From the NCBI RefSeq assembly GCF_902859945.1, contig NZ_CADIKL010000016.1, positions 62,001 through 126,000 on the forward strand: a stretch of DNA of 64,000 nucleotides, read 5' to 3'. The notes under the pieces were generated by a model. That model made no database searches. It was not told where the DNA came from and saw only the letters and a list, made by a program, of their open reading frames with translations. Both the position numbers and the translations under genes were made by a program. Positions 7,883 through 16,070 of the stretch are shown one piece after another (positions within the stretch are counted from its first letter, which is position 1; every line of letters begins with the position of its first letter). Source of the DNA: Paraburkholderia caffeinitolerans. Its GTDB lineage: Bacteria; Pseudomonadota; Gammaproteobacteria; Burkholderiales; Burkholderiaceae.

Positions 7883-9163
7883 TTACACGTTGCGCACGCA
7901 ACGAAACCCCGCATAAACGTATTGATAACGCGGTTGAAACCAGTTGCGGAACGTAGGACGCATCATGCAGCCCGCAGTGCGCGCGGAACCGCCTTTCATC
8001 GAATAATGCTGGCCGTCGAAAAAGTTCGCCGAATAGCCTTCGTAGAACGGAAACGGCTCGAATCCGGGCAGCGGGCCGAATGGCGTCGAAGTCCATTCCC
8101 AGCCGTTGCCGTATAACCCTTCCACGCCCCACGTGCTCGCGCTGTCCGGCGTCGCGTCCACGGCGACGGGGTTCCAGCTCCGGAAGTCGAAGTTGTCCGT
8201 GGAGCCCGGTAGTGCGCCGTGCGCCGCGCGCTGCCATTCGGCTTCGGTCGGCAGCCGTGCGCCGCGCCAGCGCGCGAAGGCGCTGGCTTCCGCGTGGCTC
8301 ACATAGACCGGCCATGCGAGCGGCAGCGCAACATCGTCGAACATCGTGCGCAGACGCCAGCCGTCGTCGGCGCGTATCCAGAAGACCGGGTGTTCGATGC
8401 GTTCGGTTTCCTTCCATGCCCAATCGGCGTCGTCCCACAACGCCTTGCGCCGATAGCCGCCATCGGCGATGAATTTGAGCCAGGTGCGGTTGGTCACCAT
8501 GTAGCGGTCGATCTCGAATGCGGCCACTTCCACCTGCTCTTCGCCGAACTCGTTGTCCCAGCCGAAGACGCCGCGTTCGTGCGTCATGCCGAGCTCGGTG
8601 CGGCCGGCCGGTACGCTCACCATCGAAGGCGTCGCAACGTAGAGGTGATCTGCGATTTTGCGCGCCGAGGCGGGGGCGAGCTTCTGCGCGAACGGCAATT
8701 GGTGAAGCATGTAGGCAAGCGTTTCGACGTGCATCAGGCGATGCTCGATGGCCACGTTCAGCAACTGAGCGCCGGTATCGTGCTGAGAGACACCTGGCGG
8801 CAAGTCGAGCGTGGCGAGCTGCGCATCGATGCGCGCGCGGGCGTCGCGAGCATAGTCGCGCACTTCGGCAAGGCTGGGCCAATCGGCGGGCGTGTCGGTG
8901 GGCAGCGCGCCATCGACGGGGTCGATGCCGAACGCGAACAACTGGTCCAGACGCGGATCGGCGGATGGCAGGTCGAACAGGCGTTTGTCGAACAGATTAC
9001 GGTCGAACGCCTCGAGGTGACCGATATAAAACACGATGCGGTGGCGCTCGCGAATCGGGCGTTCGTAGAGGAATTCGGGCTTGACGACGGCAAACAGCGC
9101 GTCGCTGGCAGCACGTGCCTGGGCGAGCCGTGCGGCGAGCGTGGGCGGGGACGGGAGCTGCAT
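7883..9163 (-). CDS. EgtB-like non-haem iron sulfoxide synthase
   Basis: A 426-residue protein with a DinB-like N-terminal helical domain and a C-terminal formylglycine-generating-enzyme-type (SUMF1) domain. Likely iron ligands are visible: His49 in FYIGHLEAFD and the HX3HXE motif His141/His145/Glu147 (EHRLMHVET). The end matches the family (GGSARTAGCMMRPTFRNWF, GFRCVRNV). EgtB enzymes join a thiol to trimethylhistidine in ergothioneine synthesis; SenA relatives do the same with a selenium donor. There is no adjacent methyltransferase EgtD and no senB/senC, so substrate and pathway are unresolved. Confidence 0.8.
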   Translation of the reverse strand: MQLPSPPTLAARLAQARAASDALFAVVKPEFLYERPIRERHRIVFYIGHLEAFDRNLFDKRLFDLPSADPRLDQLFAFGIDPVDGALPTDTPADWPSLAEVRDYARDARARIDAQLATLDLPPGVSQHDTGAQLLNVAIEHRLMHVETLAYMLHQLPFAQKLAPASARKIADHLYVATPSMVSVPAGRTELGMTHERGVFGWDNEFGEEQVEVAAFEIDRYMVTNRTWLKFIADGGYRRKALWDDADWAWKETERIEHPVFWIRADDGWRLRTMFDDVALPLAWPVYVSHAEASAFARWRGARLPTEAEWQRAAHGALPGSTDNFDFRSWNPVAVDATPDSASTWGVEGLYGNGWEWTSTPFGPLPGFEPFPFYEGYSANFFDGQHYSMKGGSARTAGCMMRPTFRNWFQPRYQYVYAGFRCVRNV

Positions 9164-9326
9164 TGCGGCGAGTCTCCTGACTGGGGCGGTGAACGAACTT
9201 TACCGCTGCGCAGGAGCCGTGCCAACGCTATTACGCGCCGTCGGGCAGGGCCGCGTAAATAGACGGTTTGAGGGGGTAAACGGCCGCGCGCCGCCAACAG
9301 CGGCGGCGCGCGTTAAAGCACTTCGC

Positions 9327-10082
9327 TTACAGGTGCCGCAGGCCTTCGATGTCGATGATGCGGATGAGCTTGCCCTGCGTGTCGATCAGGCCGCGCTTTT
9401 GAAATCTTGACAGGGTCCGGCTGACCGTTTCGAGCGTCATGCCCAGATAGCTGCCCATGTCTTCACGCGTCATGCGCAGATTGAATTCCGCGTGCGAGTA
9501 GCCGCGCTGGCCGTTGCGCTCGGAGACGTCGAGCAGGAAGGCCGCCACGCGTTCGTCGGCGGAAAGCGAGCCCAGCACCATCATCTGCGACGATTCGCGG
9601 ATGAGTTGCTCACTCATGAGCCGGTGCAGGCGGTCCTGCATGGCGCCGGTTTCGCGGCACAAGTGCTTGAGCGCCGAATAGGGGATGATGCACACCGAGC
9701 TGTCTTCGAGCGCCACGGCGCTGCAAGTATGGAAATCGGTGCTGATGCCGTCGATGCCCAGCGGGTCGCCGGCGAGGCGCAGGCCCGTGACCTGCTCGCG
9801 GCCGTCGCGGTGCGCCATGACGGTTTTCAGCGATCCGGAGCGAACCGCATAGAGTGTGTCGAACGGATCGCCGGCGCGATAGAGCGCTTCGCCGCGCCGC
9901 ACGCTGCGCGCATTACAGATCAGCGCTTCGAGCTTCGGCAGATCATCGGGTGCAAGCCCTTGGGGCATGCACAGATGACGCATGGCGCAACTTGAACAAC
10001 GCGCGGAAGTGCGCGGGCTCGTTGGGGAGTTACGGCTGGCACGGCGCACAGTGGTGTGCGATACGACGGTAGGGGTCAGCAT
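9327..10082 (-). CDS. FNR-type oxygen-sensing transcriptional regulator
   Basis: A 251-residue CRP/FNR protein. The iron-sulfur ligands of FNR are all present: C29, C32 and C38 (CSSCAMRHLC) and C120 (FHTCSAV). A cyclic-nucleotide-binding-like beta barrel follows, then a winged helix with the recognition segment EDMGSYLGMTLETVSRTLSRF, whose ExxSR core is that of proteins reading TTGAT-N4-ATCAA sites. The start has an AGGAG site. It lies downstream of a universal-stress-protein gene on the same strand, a link common for low-oxygen responses. The ba3-type oxidase cluster 45 kb away is a plausible target class, but no binding site was found there. Confidence 0.93.
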   Translation of the reverse strand: MLTPTVVSHTTVRRASRNSPTSPRTSARCSSCAMRHLCMPQGLAPDDLPKLEALICNARSVRRGEALYRAGDPFDTLYAVRSGSLKTVMAHRDGREQVTGLRLAGDPLGIDGISTDFHTCSAVALEDSSVCIIPYSALKHLCRETGAMQDRLHRLMSEQLIRESSQMMVLGSLSADERVAAFLLDVSERNGQRGYSHAEFNLRMTREDMGSYLGMTLETVSRTLSRFQKRGLIDTQGKLIRIIDIEGLRHL

Positions 10083-10269
10083 GGGCTTGCTCCTGTAATC
10101 GATTTTTGGAGCATTGTCACACCGCGTTTAAATCTTAAAATGGCGGCAAAACGCCGCGCATATGAGATGGATCCGCTTGCGCCTTGTCAGAAGCCGGTTT
10201 CGCGGCAAGTGATCGGGCTCAAGCGGATTCAAAAAGTTGGGAATTCGAGCGTTATCTTTTAATTCGCGG

Positions 10270-10740
10270 CTATTCGGTATCCGTTGCGGATACACCTGCG
10301 GCAGAGGGAATCAACAGGACCGGCAGGGGCGATTGGCGCACGCAGCGTTCGGCCACGCTGCCGAGAATCAGCCGCTGAAAACCGCGCCGCCCATGCGTGC
10401 CCATCACGATCAAGTCGGCGCCGTTCGCCTTTGCCGCGTTGAGTACGAGGGTGGGCACGTCGTCGAGCGAGGATGCTTCGCCGGTCAGCATCTCGCCTTG
10501 CACGCCGCGCTCGCGCAGCACCTTGTTCATGTGGTCCGCGAGTTCCTTGCCCTGAGCGATCATCTGATTGCGCAGGATGGACGGATCGTAGCCCGGCGCG
10601 TCGAAATACATCGGCGTGTTCTCGATCACGTAGAACGGTTGCAGCGTCGAACCCATTGCCTTCGCCAGTTCGAGCGCAGCGTCGAATGCGCGGCGCGACG
10701 TTTCGCTGCCGTCGACCGCGACTAGAATGCGTTGATACAT
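10270..10740 (-). CDS. Universal stress protein (UspA family)
   Basis: A 156-residue single Usp domain. It begins MYQRILVAVDGSETSRRAFDAALELAKAMG and has the ATP-binding signature near the C-terminus (GADLIVMGTHGRRGFQRLILGSVAERCVRQSPLPVLLI), i.e. the G-2x-G-9x-G(S/T) pattern of nucleotide-binding members. The ATG has a GGAGG site. It lies upstream of the FNR-type gene with a 187-bp gap and may be induced under oxygen limitation or stasis, as is common for Usp proteins. Confidence 0.92.
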   Translation of the reverse strand: MYQRILVAVDGSETSRRAFDAALELAKAMGSTLQPFYVIENTPMYFDAPGYDPSILRNQMIAQGKELADHMNKVLRERGVQGEMLTGEASSLDDVPTLVLNAAKANGADLIVMGTHGRRGFQRLILGSVAERCVRQSPLPVLLIPSAAGVSATDTE

Positions 10741-11050
10741 GGAGCCTCCGCTAGAGTGGAATTGCCTGGATTCGGGGTAATGCCCGCCCGTGGTCTTGTG
10801 CTGCGTTTAGTCAACTCTAAAAAGCTTAAATGATTGCTCAGAAAATTGCAGTGCCGCAGTATGAAAAATGGAATGCGTTAGAAGGAATATCAAAAAATTT
10901 GCGTCGGAGTGTGGCGTATTGTCCGTCCTGGATCGCTTCAGCGCTGTCAGTAGATAGCGGCGTGCTCTGCCATCCGCCCGGTTGCGCATGTCCTGCCGGC
11001 CCGCTATCGTTGCCTCTCTTTCGCACCTGCGCGCCGCAGCATTCCAATCA
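10741..11050. other. Intergenic region between usp and the MFS gene
   Basis: About 310 bp separating divergent genes; the usp-proximal half is AT-rich and must hold the divergent promoters. No FNR box (TTGAT-N4-ATCAA) or other clear operator is visible. Confidence 0.4.
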
Positions 11051-12646
11051 GTGACTTCCGCCCACACCCCCTTGCCGTTTCGCGACGCGTTGTTGGCCAT
11101 GCTCGGCATCGGCCTCGTCAATATGCTGGTCGCGCTCGATCAAACCGTTGTCAGTACCGCATTGCCGTCGATTGTCGCCGAACTGCACGGCTTCGAGTAT
11201 TACGCGTGGATCGCGAGCGCCTACTTGCTGGCGTCGGTCGTGACCGTGCCGGTGTTCGGGCGTCTGGGCGACTACTTCGGGCGCAAGCGTTTCGTGATCG
11301 CTGCCGTGATCGTATTTACTGTCGCCTCGGCGCTGTGTGGGCTCGCTACCGACATGCGTTTTTTGGCGGCGGCGCGCGCGTTGCAAGGCGTGGGCGGCGG
11401 GATGATGGTGGGCACCGCGTTCGCCTCGATTCCCGATCTCTTTCCCGACCCGCGTGCGCGGGTGCGCTGGCAGGTGGTGATGGCGGCGGCCTACGGCATC
11501 GGCACGGCGGCTGGGCCTTCACTGGGCGGCTGGCTCTCGGAGCATTTCGGCTGGCGCTCGACCTTCCTGGTGAACCTGCCGGTCGGTGTACTGGCACTTT
11601 ATTTTATCTGGGCGCATCTGCCCGCATACCGTCATGTACGGACCGGCGAAGTGCGCATCGACTGGAGCGGCGCGGCGTTGGTCGCGCTCGTGCTGGGCGC
11701 GTTCCAGACCGTCATCGAGGCTGTGCCGAAGGACGGCCTTACACCCACCAATCTCGCGCTGATCGCTTTCGTGGCGGTTGGGGCCGTGGCCCTGCTGGTT
11801 TGCGAGCGGCGCGCGACGCACCCGATCATTCCGCTCGATCTCTTCCGCGATCCGCAACTAGTCACGCTGTTTACACTCTCGACGCTTTCGGGTTTTGTGA
11901 TGTTCTCGCTGATCTTCTTCGCGCCGCTGTTGCTGCAGGGTGGGTTCGGCCTCTCGCCACAGGAGGCCGGCCTGCTGGCAACGCCGATCGCGGCGTGCAT
12001 CGCGCTCGGCAGTCTCGTCAACACGCGCATCGTGATCCACCTGAAGAAGCCGACGGCCATTCTGACAGTCGGCTTTGGGCTGCTCGTGAGTGCATCAGTG
12101 GGGCTCGCATTCGCCACGCGCGCGACACCGCATCTGTGGCTGGAGCTTGCGATGGCGGCGGTGGGCATCGGGCTCGGTTTCATCCTCAACAATCTCAATG
12201 TGTTCGCGCAGGAGATTGCCGGGCGCGAGCGCTTTGGCATTACGACGGCGTTGCTGCAATCCACTCGTATGGTGGGCGGCATGCTCGGTACGAGCATCGT
12301 GGCGACGATCGTGAACCATCGTTATGCGGCGGGCGTTGGCGATGCGCTGGCGGTACTGGGGGCGCCCGGCGCCGCGCGCTGGCAGCCGCAACTCGCGGAT
12401 CCGCGCGTGCTGATCGACCCGGCACTGCGCGGTGCGCTGACAACCCACATGAAGGACGCCGGCCTCGACGGTGCGGCTCTCATCGAAGCCGTGCGCCACG
12501 TGCTGGTTGACGCCATTCATCTAGGGATCGGCCTGACGGGTTTCGCGGCGCTCGTGGCGGCGCTGTGCGTGCGCCGCATCGAGCATATTCGTTTCAGTCG
12601 CGCCGCCGCGGTTGCTGCTACGCCGGCGCCCGCTCCGGTGGAGTGA
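11051..12646 (+). CDS. DHA2-family (14-TM) multidrug MFS transporter
   Basis: A protein of about 531 residues with the EmrB/QacA plan: motif D-like ALDQTVVSTALPSIVAELHG in helix 1, motif A GRLGDYFGRKR between helices 2 and 3, motif B ALQGVGGGMMVGTAFASIPDLF, and motif C in helix 5 (GIGTAAGPSLGGWLSEHFGWRSTFLVNLPVG). It predicts a proton-driven drug or metabolite exporter in the inner membrane. The frame can begin at an ATG at 10982, but the extra 23 residues look untranslated; the GTG at 11051 gives a normal N-terminus, though its ribosome site is weak. There is no adjacent EmrA-type adaptor. Confidence 0.88.
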   Translation: MTSAHTPLPFRDALLAMLGIGLVNMLVALDQTVVSTALPSIVAELHGFEYYAWIASAYLLASVVTVPVFGRLGDYFGRKRFVIAAVIVFTVASALCGLATDMRFLAAARALQGVGGGMMVGTAFASIPDLFPDPRARVRWQVVMAAAYGIGTAAGPSLGGWLSEHFGWRSTFLVNLPVGVLALYFIWAHLPAYRHVRTGEVRIDWSGAALVALVLGAFQTVIEAVPKDGLTPTNLALIAFVAVGAVALLVCERRATHPIIPLDLFRDPQLVTLFTLSTLSGFVMFSLIFFAPLLLQGGFGLSPQEAGLLATPIAACIALGSLVNTRIVIHLKKPTAILTVGFGLLVSASVGLAFATRATPHLWLELAMAAVGIGLGFILNNLNVFAQEIAGRERFGITTALLQSTRMVGGMLGTSIVATIVNHRYAAGVGDALAVLGAPGAARWQPQLADPRVLIDPALRGALTTHMKDAGLDGAALIEAVRHVLVDAIHLGIGLTGFAALVAALCVRRIEHIRFSRAAAVAATPAPAPVE

Positions 12647-12728
12647 CAATGTCGCTGGACTGGACCCCGGGAATTGCGTGCGTGGCTCGCTCACTGCAGC
12701 CAGTGACGTTAGGCCACCTTTTGTATTA

Positions 12729-12741
12729 TTTGTCTGACAAA
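12729..12741. promoter_or_regulatory. FadR-type operator-like palindrome
   Basis: TTTGTCTGACAAA is a perfect 13-bp palindrome around a central base and fits the FadR-subfamily GntR consensus TNGTNNNACNA. It lies between the MFS gene and the 3' end of luxI, not in front of any called gene, so its role is doubtful. Confidence 0.3.
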
Positions 12742-12813
12742 ATGAAAAATTGCCTGACGCGATGCTGCAAGCCGTAGTGCAAAAGAATGGGTCGACGGGG
12801 GCGGCTGCGGGTC

Positions 12814-13404
12814 TCAGGCTGCGGCGGCCATCGGACCGAAAAGGGCGTTGCGAGTTTGCGCGCCCACGGCAATTTCCAGCGCGACAGCATTCTCCACGCC
12901 AATGCGCACGGGCGCGCCGAGCCGCGAGACTTCGATGCCGGTGCGGCGCAGCAGGCGCTCGATTGGCGTGGTGGTGACAGTCACATAGCGTGAAATGCCC
13001 ATGCGGTCGGCGAACGAGACTAGCGAGTGGATCGCATGCATGGTGACGTCGGCAAAGCCGAACGCATGATCATTGCCCGACTCGATGGCAAAACGGCTGA
13101 GCTCCCAGATATGCCGGCCCGCCGGCGCCGCCTGGCCGTGCAGCAACTGCGGGAAGGTGTCGCGCAGCATGTTCGGCCCTTCGGTCGGCATCAGGCGCCA
13201 GCAGCCGCGCACCTTGCCCCCATTGTCCTGGATCAACATATAGTGGGGCCCGAGCGCGTCGTACCCGTCGATTTCCATTCCCGCGATGGTGGGAATGTCC
13301 CAGCCCATGCGGTCGCGAAACACGCGCGCGCGCAGCCGATACATCTCGTTGATGTCTTCGTTGTCGAATTCCTGGCGTAGTCCGATCCGAATCGCAGCTT
13401 GCAT
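12814..13404 (-). CDS. Acyl-homoserine-lactone synthase (LuxI family, BraI-like)
   Basis: A 196-residue autoinducer synthase. The invariant LuxI residues are present: Arg25 and Phe29 (LRARVF), Trp35 (RMGWDI), Asp46 and Asp49 (MEIDGYD), Arg70 (GCWRLMPT), and Glu101/Arg104 (WELSRFAI). It makes an N-acyl-homoserine lactone from S-adenosylmethionine and acyl-ACP. The locus order luxI-rsaL-luxR matches the BraI/R system of plant-associated Burkholderia, which uses long-chain 3-oxo signals. That specificity is inferred from locus organisation, not from the protein alone. A lux-box-like site lies 70 bp upstream of the start. Confidence 0.95.
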   Translation of the reverse strand: MQAAIRIGLRQEFDNEDINEMYRLRARVFRDRMGWDIPTIAGMEIDGYDALGPHYMLIQDNGGKVRGCWRLMPTEGPNMLRDTFPQLLHGQAAPAGRHIWELSRFAIESGNDHAFGFADVTMHAIHSLVSFADRMGISRYVTVTTTPIERLLRRTGIEVSRLGAPVRIGVENAVALEIAVGAQTRNALFGPMAAAA

Positions 13405-13474
13405 GACAACTCTCCCGTTTACGTGTGGAGGCAGCGGTATGGATCGAAGCTATGCGTTATGAATATAAAAAAAC

Positions 13475-13494
13475 ACCTATCAAGATAGGTAGGT
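13475..13494. promoter_or_regulatory. lux-box-like element between luxI and rsaL
   Basis: ACCTATCAAGATAGGTAGGT fits the ACCT-N12-AGGT frame of lux/las boxes; its left 16 bp are also a perfect palindrome (ACCTATC, AA, GATAGGT). It lies 70 bp from the luxI start and 80 bp from the rsaL start, in the shared divergent promoter region. The overlapping symmetry could let the LuxR activator and the RsaL repressor compete for the same DNA. Confidence 0.6.
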
Positions 13495-13573
13495 GCGCAG
13501 GGAGGGTCAGTTCTGGAGAATGGCTGGGCGGCAGTCACTCATCAGGCATATCTCTGACACAGCGAGAGTCAAA

Positions 13574-13891
13574 ATGGAACTTCTGGACAATCATCAATGG
13601 CAGGCAGGCGCGAACTCCTCTCACACTGGAGGGGACCTGTCGTCGGTAATCGACCGTGTCCTGATCATCGCGTATCGGAAGAAGAAGAAAGAGAGCCAGC
13701 GCCGCTTCTGGGCGCGGTTTGGCGTGACGCAGTCGCGCGGCAGCCGGTTCGAGTCGGGTGCGGAGATTCCGCCGCCGGTATCGATCCTGCTGGGTCTGTA
13801 CTTCAACAAGACGATTTCGGATGGCGATCTGGGCCGTGCGGAGCGAGTGCTTCGTCGCACGGATACGCCCACGCTTAGCCCGGGTCAATAA
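13574..13891 (+). CDS. rsaL: RsaL-like quorum-sensing repressor
   Basis: A 105-residue basic protein. The central block (DRVLIIAYRKKKKESQRRFW, then ARFGVTQSRGSRFESGAEIPPP) is the RsaL signature and forms a helix-turn-helix of the tetra-helical Cro/phage-repressor class. RsaL represses the autoinducer synthase and gives signal homeostasis in Pseudomonas; in Burkholderia braI/R loci it also sits between synthase and receptor genes. The ATG used gives a length close to family members; the longer upstream frame lacks support. It is divergent from luxI and overlaps the convergent luxR end by 17 bp. Confidence 0.9.
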   Translation: MELLDNHQWQAGANSSHTGGDLSSVIDRVLIIAYRKKKKESQRRFWARFGVTQSRGSRFESGAEIPPPVSILLGLYFNKTISDGDLGRAERVLRRTDTPTLSPGQ

Positions 13892-14618
13892 GGCCCATCT
13901 GGGTTGCAATCACGGCTGCCGCACGCCGTGAATTTACGCCGAACTTCCCGCGAATGTTCTTCATGTGGAAGTTCACCACGGCTTCGGAGCAATTCAGGAT
14001 GTGCGAAATTTCCCAAGTGGACTTGCCCAGCGCAGTCCACTTGAGGCATTCCTTTTCGCGCGGCGTGAGCTTGGGAATCAGCGACTGGGCGTGATCGTTC
14101 AGATGCCGCTGGCTCGTGTCGAGCACGAGATCCCGAAGCAGCACGAGATTCGGCAACGCACGGTCCACGTCCTGCCAGAACGAGTCAGATGGATTGGCGT
14201 CGTTGACGAAGCACAGCATGCCCGCCTCCTGGCGCGGGCCATGGATCGGCAGCGTAATGCCGGCACGCAGCCCGTGCGAGCGGGCCTCCTCATACATCGA
14301 TTGCTGCTGTTCGGTGGCAAATAGTTCAGGTGACCAGATAAGCGGTGCCGAACGCGTTGTGCAATGCGCGACCACCGGGTCGAAATACGCCATACCGTGG
14401 TCGTTATAGGCCTGTCGCCAGACGTTGGAATAGTTGGTCCGGATGAACGCGTCTTCGAGCCGCATGCCCGGGCGCGGCAGGATGGCCAGCATCACCTGGC
14501 CGAAACCCCATGAAGCGGCGAGCCGAGACACCGCCTCGAACCACGCCGAATCTTCGGGCGCGTCGAGCACGGATGACATCTGCTCAATGTAATGTAGAGG
14601 CACGTCAACACTCTCCAT
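13875..14618 (-). CDS. LuxR-family AHL-responsive regulator (BraR-like)
   Basis: A 247-residue protein with an N-terminal autoinducer-binding domain (conserved Trp67, Tyr71, Asp80 and Trp95 in SNVWRQAYNDHGMAYFDP...LIWSPELF, and Gly in GLRAGITLPIHG) and a C-terminal LuxR helix-turn-helix (LTPREKECLKWTALGKSTWEISHILNCSEAVVNFHMKNI). It should bind the acyl-homoserine lactone made by the neighbouring synthase and activate luxI and rsaL through the lux-box-like site. The ATG at 14618 gives a typical length; an in-frame upstream Met adds unlike residues. Confidence 0.94.
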   Translation of the reverse strand: MESVDVPLHYIEQMSSVLDAPEDSAWFEAVSRLAASWGFGQVMLAILPRPGMRLEDAFIRTNYSNVWRQAYNDHGMAYFDPVVAHCTTRSAPLIWSPELFATEQQQSMYEEARSHGLRAGITLPIHGPRQEAGMLCFVNDANPSDSFWQDVDRALPNLVLLRDLVLDTSQRHLNDHAQSLIPKLTPREKECLKWTALGKSTWEISHILNCSEAVVNFHMKNIRGKFGVNSRRAAAVIATQMGLIDPG

Positions 14619-15110
14619 CAGCGGCGGGCCAGACCGCAAGCGGCGCATGGGGCAGGCTGCCGCCTTGCTTCTTGTGATGTAACAATTTATCACTAAATTC
14701 TGCGAAGTTCGTCTTTTTCTCCCCGCGACAAAGGTCTTGTGTCAGGAATTTCCACCTCGACATCGCGTGCGGCAGAGTGCTTATTCTACAAGTGCAGAAC
14801 AAAAATGCCGATTTTTCGGCATAAAGTTCCTGCGCACAGATGGCGTGAAATAGGTTTTGGCATTTATTGCTTGTTCGATGAATTACTCGAACTGAATGAG
14901 TAATACGCCAGGCAATAGGCTTCACGCGAACTTGAAAGATTGTTAATCCGTATGAACACATTTTTGCGCGTGCGAATATTGAGCCGGTGCACGTCTCGTC
15001 GCACGGTATTAGAGGTATGCCAATTGCATTATTTGGCGAACTCGTAAGCGCATTGCGGCTTGCCTGGCGAGGCATGTCCGCCAGGCGTTTTAGTGCATGT
15101 GCCGCGTGGG
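14619..15110. other. AT-rich intergenic region upstream of luxR
   Basis: Nearly 500 bp with low GC. It must contain the luxR promoter at its left end and holds a terminator-like hairpin near the middle, listed separately. No protein-coding frame with a ribosome site was found; a small RNA is possible but not shown. Confidence 0.5.
14800..14822 (-). terminator. Rho-independent terminator-like hairpin
   Basis: Read on the minus strand, a perfect 7-bp stem ATGCCGA / TCGGCAT with an AAAA loop is followed by TTTTTG. It is nearly 300 nt past the end of the hypothetical gene at 15111, so it could end that transcript's long 3' region or a small RNA. Confidence 0.55.
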
Positions 15111-15425
15111 TCAGTTCTTACGATGCAGCTCCACAATGCGCGTCGGGCGCAGATGATTGATGGCGAAGTGGATGCGCCCCGGGCTGCGGCGCTGGCCCGG
15201 CTCGCGCGAGTCGTCGAACTGCCGGTCGAGGTCGTATGCCGGGGGCGCGGCCATGCCCAGGTCCACAGCCTCGAAGCCTGTCTCGGGTGCGAGCGGCATG
15301 CGATGCGCTAGGCTGCGGCTGTCGAAGCCCGCGAAGCCGTCGGGCGTCTCCGGCACGCTGTTATCGAGCGACGCGTTGCTGGTGGTGACCTCGTCGGGGT
15401 GGTTGCTGCGGGCGGAGTCGTTCAT
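15111..15425 (-). CDS. Hypothetical protein
   Basis: A 104-residue polar, probably disordered protein starting MNDSARSNHPDEVTTSNAS, with a strong GGAGG site eight bases before the ATG; the longer frame upstream is not needed. It has no membrane segment, no signal and no domain I recognise. The C-terminus is rich in Arg and His (FDDSREPGQRRSPGRIHFAINHLRPTRI is its general character). It is divergent from another small hypothetical gene. Confidence 0.5.
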   Translation of the reverse strand: MNDSARSNHPDEVTTSNASLDNSVPETPDGFAGFDSRSLAHRMPLAPETGFEAVDLGMAAPPAYDLDRQFDDSREPGQRRSPGRIHFAINHLRPTRIVELHRKN

Positions 15426-15732
15426 GGTGTGTCCTCCGTGGGAAAGCCAATGAAGAACGGGATGCACCAAACTGCATCACGAGGTGCTCCAAAAACACCG
15501 GGCGCAAACCCGGAATCCGGCGGAATTGCAAGTCTGTGCGCCAGGAGAACGCCTCCAGCGATCCAGGATTTTTTTCGTTGGATCGGCGTATTTACTGGGA
15601 GTATGATCCTCTTTCAACGAGTTGGCGCGCATAAGAATTAACGGCTGAAGCGATGGCCGGGCTGTGGCTTTGCCGCACGATCCTGTATGCGCTCACAAAA
15701 ACGGACAAGGCAGTCAGGGGCGGACGAGACAC

Positions 15733-15966
15733 ATGCACTTCGACGCTGCATTCACGCATCGCGGTTATTTGCTCAATTGTGCGCCGGCGCGCGCCGGCGA
15801 TGGCACATATCAGCCTTATGTAGTGATTTCGCGTTCGAGCGACGGCGAACTCGTTGCCAATCGCTTTTTCCCAGCCGACATGCGCTTTTCCGACGAAGCC
15901 GCCGCCATTGCCCATGCGCGCGACTGGGCGGTGCGCTGGATCGACGCGAGCAGCGTCACGCTCTGA
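15733..15966 (+). CDS. Small conserved hypothetical protein
   Basis: A 77-residue protein, MHFDAAFTHRGYLLNCAPARAG..., with alternating strands and a final helix (DEAAAIAHARDWAVRWID). The pattern of a GYxLxC strand, a VVISRSSDGE strand and an A-rich helix matches short uncharacterised proteins common in Burkholderia. An in-frame GTG-type start further upstream would add unlike residues. It lies just before the serine acetyltransferase gene but has its own spacing; function unknown. Confidence 0.55.
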   Translation: MHFDAAFTHRGYLLNCAPARAGDGTYQPYVVISRSSDGELVANRFFPADMRFSDEAAAIAHARDWAVRWIDASSVTL

Positions 15967-16070
15967 GGCGGCTTCTGAGGCGGTGCTCGGGACGCCCGGC
16001 GGATTGTCGCGAAAAGCGGTAATCTCTGGGGTCGATACACTTCCTGGCGGCGCCGTCCCGCAGCTTCATC

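Noticed and set aside
7883..9163. Naming the EgtB-like gene senA or egtB
   Set aside because: Both families share the motifs seen, and neither diagnostic neighbour set is present.
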